A stretch of 10,324 nt of DNA, from positions 1 to 10,324 of the forward strand of contig JAQWDG010000050.1 of NCBI GenBank assembly GCA_028705545.1. The letters are read 5' to 3'. The translations under genes and the position numbers were made by a program. This DNA comes from Methanoregula sp. Lineage in GTDB: Archaea > Halobacteriota > Methanomicrobia > Methanomicrobiales > Methanospirillaceae. A model generated the notes under the pieces. That model was not told the DNA's origin and searched no databases. It saw only the letters and a list, made by a program, of their open reading frames with translations. This document shows, one piece after another, positions 1 through 3,938 of the stretch. Within the stretch, counting starts at the first letter, position 1. Each line of letters starts with the position of its first letter.

Positions 1-1583
1 AGGCAGAGCTCCTTGCAGCGGAGATCGCTCCCTGCCTTGCCGCAGGCGGGCTGCCCCTTGTCGTGCTCCTGACCCACGCCCACGTAGACCATTTTACCGC
101 ACTACAGGAACATCCCCTGTTTCTCGACACCGGGCGCGTGATCATTGCAGTCCACGAGACCGGGGCATGTGCCATCGAGACGCACGATACCGCACTGACG
201 CAGGCAGAAGTCCTTGGCCGGGAATTCATCCCCCTGCCGGTCGGTATCCGCTTCTTTGCAGCCTATGGATATCCCGGGGGGAGATCCCGGCGGGTAATCG
301 AACTTCCGTTCGGGGCCACCGCTACGCTCACCCGGGACAACACCTGCCCGGAACCCGGTGTGACCCGGGATCGGGAGGTGCTCGCATTACCCGGGGGGAC
401 TACGGCCGAACTGTACCATACCCCCGGCCACAGCCCGGACAGCACCTGTATCCGGATCGGCAGGGTGCTCTTTATCGGGGACCTCCTCTTTGCCGCGAAC
501 CCCGGCGTTGCCGGGCTGCACGGCTGGGACCAGGACGCGCTGATCGGGTCTCTCGAACGGATGCTTGCAGTTTTGAAAAGCGGGGCGGTGGACATTGTCT
601 GCCCGGGCCACGGCAGGATCATTTCCTCCGCACAGGCATGCACGATGCTCAACGGCGTTCTTGCCGACGCACGGGCGCTGACCGGCATTGCCGAACTCAA
701 CCGGGAGCGGGCGGAGGAGACTGCGCGGTTCGCCGAGGACTGCATGGAAGAGATTAACGAGCTCTTCACCATCCTTGCCGGCCGGCTCTACTATGTCGCG
801 CACGTCATGGACGAGCTGGGCGAGACGGACATGGCAGCGCATGCCGGTAAACTGATCGATACAAAGGAGCTCGACAGCCTCTTGGACAGTTTCCAGGAGT
901 TTGCCGATGCCCACCATGCACAGGACCATGTCTCGATCCACCTGGCACTCAAGGCCGGGCAGGTGATCGGGAAACTCGAACGGTCGTTTATGAAGGACGA
1001 GCTGACAAAGATCGTCGATATCTCCCTGGTGCGCCGGGCAGGACGGCTGCTCTCGTCCTATTCCTCGATGCTGCGGGGATTTACCCCGCCTCAGGAGAGG
1101 GAGGCCTGCGAACTCTGCCCGCTCCTCGAATCGGTGATTATCGGCCTGACCGGGCCGTCCTGTTCCGATGACGACATCCTCGCTTCGACCGACGATGCCG
1201 AGGCGTTCTGCCGGCTGCTCGTGGCCCGGCTCGGCACCCGCCCGCTCTTCGAGGACGTCAGGGTTTCCTTCGAACGCGGCACGGGCGATCCAAGCGTGCT
1301 TGCCGACCGCGACCTCTTCTCCGATCTCCTGATCTATCTCTTCGAAGACCTGGTAGGGACCGGGGCAGAGGAGATCGCGGTCACGGTATCGGGCGGTGAG
1401 CCGGGCCGGACCCTGGTAACGATTGCCGGGACCGGGAGAACGATGGACGCAGCAGGTACGGGAACGGTCAGGGGATTTTTTACCCGACTCTGCGAACGCT
1501 CGGGCGGCGGCCTGACCGCAAAGGGCGTACCTGGTGGGCGTTCGTATACGCTTGCTCTGGAACCCGCGCTATACTCCGCGTAA
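1..1583 (+). CDS. MBL-fold metallo-hydrolase fused to a degenerate histidine-kinase-like domain (5' end outside window)
   Basis: The reading frame is open from the first complete codon at position 3, so the true start lies upstream; a GTG at 63 is internal. Numbering residues from that GTG, the N-terminal domain (about 1-190) is a metallo-beta-lactamase fold of the glyoxalase-II-like kind. It has HAHVDH at 5-10, TPGH ending at H123, D140 in a FIGDLLF strand and PGH with H183, so the binuclear metal site looks complete. Residues about 200-340 are predicted helical and charged, like a linker or dimerisation region. Residues about 350-500 resemble a GHKL/histidine-kinase ATPase: D415 opens an N-box-like helix, an IAGTG stretch sits where DxGxG is expected, and an SGGGLTAKGVPGG strand-turn lies near the end. 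The N-box asparagines are replaced (Y425, D429), so ATP binding is doubtful. The substrate is unknown. The hydrolase call is firm; the kinase-like assignment is inference from pattern alone. Confidence 0.85.
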   Translation, partial: AELLAAEIAPCLAAGGLPLVVLLTHAHVDHFTALQEHPLFLDTGRVIIAVHETGACAIETHDTALTQAEVLGREFIPLPVGIRFFAAYGYPGGRSRRVIELPFGATATLTRDNTCPEPGVTRDREVLALPGGTTAELYHTPGHSPDSTCIRIGRVLFIGDLLFAANPGVAGLHGWDQDALIGSLERMLAVLKSGAVDIVCPGHGRIISSAQACTMLNGVLADARALTGIAELNRERAEETARFAEDCMEEINELFTILAGRLYYVAHVMDELGETDMAAHAGKLIDTKELDSLLDSFQEFADAHHAQDHVSIHLALKAGQVIGKLERSFMKDELTKIVDISLVRRAGRLLSSYSSMLRGFTPPQEREACELCPLLESVIIGLTGPSCSDDDILASTDDAEAFCRLLVARLGTRPLFEDVRVSFERGTGDPSVLADRDLFSDLLIYLFEDLVGTGAEEIAVTVSGGEPGRTLVTIAGTGRTMDAAGTGTVRGFFTRLCERSGGGLTAKGVPGGRSYTLALEPALYSA

Positions 1584-1629
1584 ACCAAGAGCCGCCCCGC
1601 ATCCCCTTTTTCCTGTACCAGGGCGGTTG
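1584..1629. terminator. Convergent intergenic gap with weak terminator-like signals
   Basis: This 46-bp gap separates two convergent stop codons. On the plus strand CCGCCC (1592-1597) can pair with GGGCGG (1621-1626) around a CCCC-T5 stretch, T5 being at 1607-1611. Archaeal termination depends mainly on T-runs, and this one is short. The placement supports a terminator more than the sequence does. Confidence 0.3.
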
Positions 1630-2400
1630 TCAGGCCCGGTCCCCGCCGCACTTTCCGACCGTTGCAAGGTAGATCAAAAACTGAGTTGTCCCGTCAATTC
1701 CGAGGAGTTTTGCCATGGAATCGTCATCGAATGCGGCAATGGCGCAGACCCCGCAGCCGACTGCTTCTGCCGCAAGGTACAGGTTCTGGCAGACATGACC
1801 GGCGTCGAGGTGCAGGTCGCGGTACCCGCGCTCGCCGTACCGCCAGGTCATCCGGCAGGGGACTGCCGTCCAGAGAAAGACGGCGTTGCACCGCATGACA
1901 AAGGACTGGTCAAAGCAGGCGTGGGCGGCTGCTATGTGGAGATCCGGGTCGGCTTTTACACAAGAGAGCCGGTGGGAGAGGGCAAGGTACCGGTAGAGCC
2001 CGGGTCCGAGTCCTTCCACGTCGTTAACGAACAGGTACGTTTCGAATGCGTGACGAGCACCGGCCGAGGGGACGGTCCGGAAGGTGGCCTGTGTCCCGTG
2101 GACGCTCTTTACTCCTTGCGTGCACCAGAGTAAAAACGAGAGTTCTTCGAGGGAAAGGGCCTCCCGTTCGTACGACCGGACACTGTGGCGGCGCTCGATG
2201 GCGGTCCGGAGATCGAGCGGCGGAATGTGGATCTTCTCCGGGGGAACGAGGTCGATGACCGGCAGGGCCGGGTCAACGGGAAGTTCGAGGGGCGGCTGGG
2301 GCAGCCCTTTTTCCTGGTCGGACCGGCCGAGATACCGGTACTTTGTCCGTTCCATGAACTCCCGTCCCGCACCATCCGTGACCGGCACGATATCAGCCAT
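1630..2400 (-). CDS. SagB/ThcOx-type nitroreductase-family flavoprotein
   Basis: This 256-residue protein is predicted to be a soluble FMN-dependent oxidoreductase of the SagB/ThcOx branch of the nitroreductase superfamily. Family signatures are GREFMERTKYRYL at 12-24, a KGLPQPPLEL stretch at 31-40, the phosphate-binding RRHSVRSY at 70-77, PSAGARH at 111-117, and the C-terminal block WRYGERGYRDLHLDAG (186-201) followed by QNLYLAAEAVG and a CAIAAFDDD strand. SagB proteins in toxin clusters oxidise azolines to azoles, but no cyclodehydratase (YcaO) or precursor peptide is visible here, so the substrate is unknown. Stand-alone SagB-like proteins are common in archaea. The ATG at 2400 keeps the conserved GREFM segment; a start at 2355 with a nearby GGGAG would remove part of it and is less likely. 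The gene is divergent from the ABC ATPase at 3019, with the repeat-rich region between. Nine cysteines are present but show no clear metal motif. Confidence 0.9.
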   Translation of the reverse strand: MADIVPVTDGAGREFMERTKYRYLGRSDQEKGLPQPPLELPVDPALPVIDLVPPEKIHIPPLDLRTAIERRHSVRSYEREALSLEELSFLLWCTQGVKSVHGTQATFRTVPSAGARHAFETYLFVNDVEGLGPGLYRYLALSHRLSCVKADPDLHIAAAHACFDQSFVMRCNAVFLWTAVPCRMTWRYGERGYRDLHLDAGHVCQNLYLAAEAVGCGVCAIAAFDDDSMAKLLGIDGTTQFLIYLATVGKCGGDRA

Positions 2401-2418
2401 ACGTGACGATCGGTTCCC

Positions 2419-2444
2419 GGCACAATAGCCTTATGGATCGTGCC
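2419..2444 (-). promoter_or_regulatory. Inverted repeat upstream of the nitroreductase, possible operator
   Basis: GGCACAAT (2419-2426) and ATCGTGCC (2437-2444) form an 8-bp dyad with one mismatch that can pair as G-U, around a 10-base loop. The loop reads CCATAAGG on the minus strand and could be part of a TATA-like element. The repeat sits 19-44 bp upstream of the ATG at 2400, where a repressor site or a 5'-leader hairpin would act. A clear separate TATA box was not identified. Confidence 0.4.
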
Positions 2445-2535
2445 ACAGGATTCTTCTGCCGGGATCGGTCTTGTCTGCGGGTTTGTTTTTTTAGAAACCG
2501 AAGCCCCCTGCCCGCATGAACAAACGGGTCGGGGC

Positions 2536-2606
2536 GACCGATCACTGAGATCGATCGACCCGACCAGCTTTTTTGTTGCGTGCAAAGTTGCGGGGAGGGG
2601 GTGACC
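2536..2606 (+). repeat. 71-bp direct repeat, copy 1
   Basis: This copy matches 2758-2828 at 65 of 71 positions with no gaps. It contains a GATC-flanked spacer (GATCACTGAGATC), a 13-bp dyad (2553-2565), a T6 tract, the stretch TTGTTGCGTGCAAAGT and a G-rich run ending in GTGACC. The right end of the dyad at 2527-2539 overlaps its left end. Confidence 0.9.
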
Positions 2607-2709
2607 GAAAATCCGCGTGGATCCATGGTCGACCCGACCAATGTCTGCAATCGGTCACCCTGACCTCTGATCGCGTACGGTCAGGGTGACCACCCCTTCT
2701 CGTCTGAAG

Positions 2710-2741
2710 TTCCAGTGGAAATACAGGTCGAGGTACTGGAA
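2710..2741 (+). repeat. Origin-recognition-box-like dyad within a 7-bp inverted repeat
   Basis: TTCCAGTGGAAA at 2710-2721 is a near-perfect dyad (TTCCA-G-TGGAA). TTCCAGT (2710-2716) is also inverted at ACTGGAA (2735-2741). From memory of the family, archaeal Orc1/Cdc6 boxes have a TTCCAnTGGAAA-type core followed by a G-string. Here the G-string is weak (AGGTCGAGG) and no orc1/cdc6 gene lies in the window. This is a resemblance only. Confidence 0.3.
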
Positions 2742-2757
2742 AAAGAGCGGTCACCCT

Positions 2758-2828
2758 GACCGATCACTGAGATCGGTCGACCCGACCGGTTTTTTTGTTG
2801 CGTGCAAAGTCGGGGGGAGGGGGCGACC
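2758..2828 (+). repeat. 71-bp direct repeat, copy 2
   Basis: This is the second copy of the unit at 2536-2606, differing at six positions. Here the internal dyad (2775-2787) has intact arms and is followed by T7. The left end overlaps the dyad at 2749-2761. The two copies are 222 bp apart, which implies a local duplication that was retained or is still recent. Confidence 0.9.
2774..2796 (+). terminator. Hairpin followed by T7, terminator-like
   Basis: CGGTCG (2774-2779) pairs with CGACCG (2783-2788) around an ACC loop, followed by one G and T7 (2790-2796). This has the form of an intrinsic terminator on the plus strand, although no plus-strand gene ends here. It overlaps a dyad of the array, so it could equally be a protein-binding site next to an A/T tract. 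The matching place in copy 1 has a broken stem. Confidence 0.35.
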
Positions 2829-2898
2829 ATTTTTTGTGGAGGTCAGGGTGACCGATCATGATGAAGGGTCGGGGCGTGCGGTTTTTTGGAATTGTTCA

Positions 2899-2956
2899 GC
2901 CCCGCGATCCCTTTTGCTTCCCGTACCTGCCCGGCATGTGAACGGGGCGTTTTTTT
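2899..2956 (+). terminator. Long-loop stem plus T7 upstream of the ABC ATPase
   Basis: GCCCCG (2899-2904) can pair with CGGGGC (2943-2948), leaving a 38-base loop, and is followed by G and T7 (2950-2956). This could stop plus-strand transcription from the repeat region before it reaches the ABC gene promoter. The long loop makes the stem weak evidence; the T7 is the stronger archaeal signal. Confidence 0.3.
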
Positions 2957-2977
2957 CAGGAACTGATATCTGCCGGC

Positions 2978-2995
2978 AGTAAAAAATAGTGTAAA
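2978..2995 (+). promoter_or_regulatory. TATA-like promoter of the ABC ATPase gene
   Basis: An A-rich box, AAAAAATAGT at 2981-2990, lies about 30 bp before the ATG at 3019, with no strong Shine-Dalgarno sequence between. This spacing fits an archaeal TATA box with a very short leader or leaderless transcript. Confidence 0.45.
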
Positions 2996-3018
2996 CCACC
3001 AGTACACCTGAGACCGCC

Positions 3019-3834
3019 ATGTCCGCTCCACCCGCCCCGGAAAACCCGCCCACACCCCTCCTCGTTGAATTCGCCAACGTTACCGTCATCAAGGGAGAGG
3101 ACCGGGTCCTCGACAATGTTTCCCTTGCCATAAAGGAAGGGGAGAACATCGCGATCCTGGGGCCGAACGGCGCCGGGAAATCGTCGCTCGTAAAAGCCAT
3201 CACCCGGGAGTACTACCCGGTCGCTTCGGACCATCCGGTGACATTCAAGGTCCACGGGGAGGAGACCTGGGATGTTTTCTCCCTCAAATCGACCATCGGG
3301 ATCGTCTCAAACGACCTCCAGTACACCTTCACCCGGACGATCACCGGCCGGGAAGTGATCCTCTCCGGGTTCTTTTCGAGCATCGGCCTCTTCAACCATG
3401 TCGTGACCCCTGATATGGAGAGGAAAACAGAGGAGATCATGCGGTTCCTCTCCATCGAACGGCTGGCAGATCGCGCGTTAAACGCCATGTCCTCGGGGGA
3501 AGCGCGGCGGTTTTTGATCGGGCGGGCGCTCGTTTTCTCTCCCGCCACCCTGATCCTTGACGAACCGACAAACAGTCTTGACCTCGAAGCTCTCCACACA
3601 TTCCGGGAGATCCTCAGGAAAATTGCGCAGTCCGGCACCTCGATCATCCTCGTCACGCACAACCTCCACGACATCATCCCGGAGATCGCCCGGGTCGTGA
3701 TGGTCAAAAACGGGCGGATCTGCGGTGACGGGACAAAAGAAGAAATGCTCACCGATGCTGCCATCGGGCGCCTCTTCTCCGTCCCGGTGCACGTTGTCCG
3801 CGAGAACGGCTGGTACTATGCCACGGGATATTAG
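3019..3834 (+). CDS. Soluble ABC ATPase, COG1119/ModF-like
   Basis: This 271-residue protein has one complete nucleotide-binding domain. Walker A is GPNGAGKSS at 48-56, a Q-loop-like SNDLQYTF lies at 97-104, REVILSGFFSSIGL at 111-124 is typical of the ModF/PhrA-like COG1119 group, the signature is MSSGEARR at 157-164 instead of LSGGQ, Walker B is TLILDEP at 177-183 with NSLD as D-loop, and the switch histidine is H214. No membrane segment is present and no permease or binding protein adjoins it, so a role in molybdate uptake cannot be claimed. Stand-alone ABC ATPases of this type may have non-transport roles. A proline-rich tail (residues 1-13) precedes the domain. The ATG at 3019 is favoured by the TATA-like box about 30 bp upstream. 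The Ca2+-ATPase follows 104 bp later with its own promoter-like element. Confidence 0.88.
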   Translation: MSAPPAPENPPTPLLVEFANVTVIKGEDRVLDNVSLAIKEGENIAILGPNGAGKSSLVKAITREYYPVASDHPVTFKVHGEETWDVFSLKSTIGIVSNDLQYTFTRTITGREVILSGFFSSIGLFNHVVTPDMERKTEEIMRFLSIERLADRALNAMSSGEARRFLIGRALVFSPATLILDEPTNSLDLEALHTFREILRKIAQSGTSIILVTHNLHDIIPEIARVVMVKNGRICGDGTKEEMLTDAAIGRLFSVPVHVVRENGWYYATGY

Positions 3835-3857
3835 GCCCACCCCTCCCCAACCTAAGC

Positions 3858-3872
3858 GGAGATTAATACTCC
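3858..3872 (+). promoter_or_regulatory. TATA-like element with flanking dyad, Ca2+-ATPase promoter
   Basis: ATTAAT sits inside GGAG...CTCC (3858-3861 and 3869-3872), an inverted repeat around an A/T-rich centre. It is the only A/T-rich box in the 104-bp gap. Transcription would be expected to start near 3890, placing the downstream hairpin (3901-3921) in the 5' leader. Confidence 0.45.
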
Positions 3873-3900
3873 CCAAACGCCAATACCTTCTTTCGCACCA

Positions 3901-3921
3901 GGCAGGGCTTTTGGCCCTGCC
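3901..3921 (+). promoter_or_regulatory. Perfect 8-bp hairpin in the Ca2+-ATPase leader
   Basis: GGCAGGGC (3901-3908) and GCCCTGCC (3914-3921) form a perfect GC-rich stem with a five-base TTTTG loop. It ends 17 bases before the ATG at 3939. No T-tract follows, so it is unlikely to be a terminator for the ABC gene. It could regulate translation or mRNA stability, or bind a protein as DNA. Confidence 0.6.
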
Positions 3922-3938
3922 GTAAAGAGACCAGAACC

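Larger units (their letters stand above)
2527..2879. repeat. Array of nine 13-bp dyads (GGTCR-NNN-YGACC) with 26-bp spacing
   Basis: Elements start at 2527 (GGTCGGGGCGACC), 2553 (GATCGACCCGACC, one arm mismatch), 2627 and 2775 (GGTCGACCCGACC), 2653 and 2749 (GGTCACCCTGACC), 2679 and 2841 (GGTCAGGGTGACC), and 2867 (GGTCGGGGCGTGC, right arm broken). They form four clusters (2527-2565, 2627-2691, 2749-2787, 2841-2879). Within every cluster the start-to-start distance is exactly 26 bp, so each 13-bp dyad alternates with a 13-bp spacer. The elements at 2653 and 2679 are perfect reverse complements, as are those at 2749 and 2841. Half-elements ending in TGACC (2602-2606) and CGACC (2824-2828) lie within the 71-bp repeats. 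The regularity suggests binding sites for a dimeric protein. Function is unknown. Confidence 0.85.
2401..3018. other. Non-coding divergent intergenic region, 618 bp, repeat-rich
   Basis: This region lies between the divergent starts of the nitroreductase (minus) and the ABC ATPase (plus). Short open frames exist on both strands, but none gives a recognisable protein and the repeated 71-bp unit crosses them. It holds a dyad near the nitroreductase start, an array of 13-bp dyads at 2527-2879, two 71-bp direct repeats, an origin-box-like dyad at 2710-2741, and T-tracts of six or seven at 2486-2492, 2569-2574, 2790-2796, 2830-2835, 2882-2887 and 2950-2956. It must contain the promoters of both flanking genes. 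Confidence 0.8.

Noticed and set aside
1534..2133. Plus-strand open frame (199 codons) overlapping the hydrolase end and the nitroreductase
   Set aside because: It is antisense to conserved SagB-type motifs and contains no recognisable domain.
1630..2400. Azole-forming oxidase of a RiPP toxin cluster
   Set aside because: No YcaO cyclodehydratase, precursor peptide or dedicated exporter lies next to it. The adjacent genes do not form a biosynthetic cluster.
2653..2853. Match of GGTCANNNTGACC to the eukaryotic oestrogen response element
   Set aside because: The resemblance is exact but irrelevant in an archaeal genome without nuclear receptors. It only shows that the dyad suits a dimeric DNA-binding protein.
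2527..2879. CRISPR-like array of short repeats and spacers
   Set aside because: The repeat unit is 13 bp with 13-bp gaps, and the gaps are partly identical. The repeats vary in sequence and occur in clusters of two or three. CRISPR repeats are longer and uniform, and no cas gene is present.
3019..3834. Molybdate transporter ATPase assignment (ModC)
   Set aside because: No permease, binding protein or C-terminal molybdate-binding domain is present. The sequence fits the stand-alone COG1119 group, for which transport has not been shown here.
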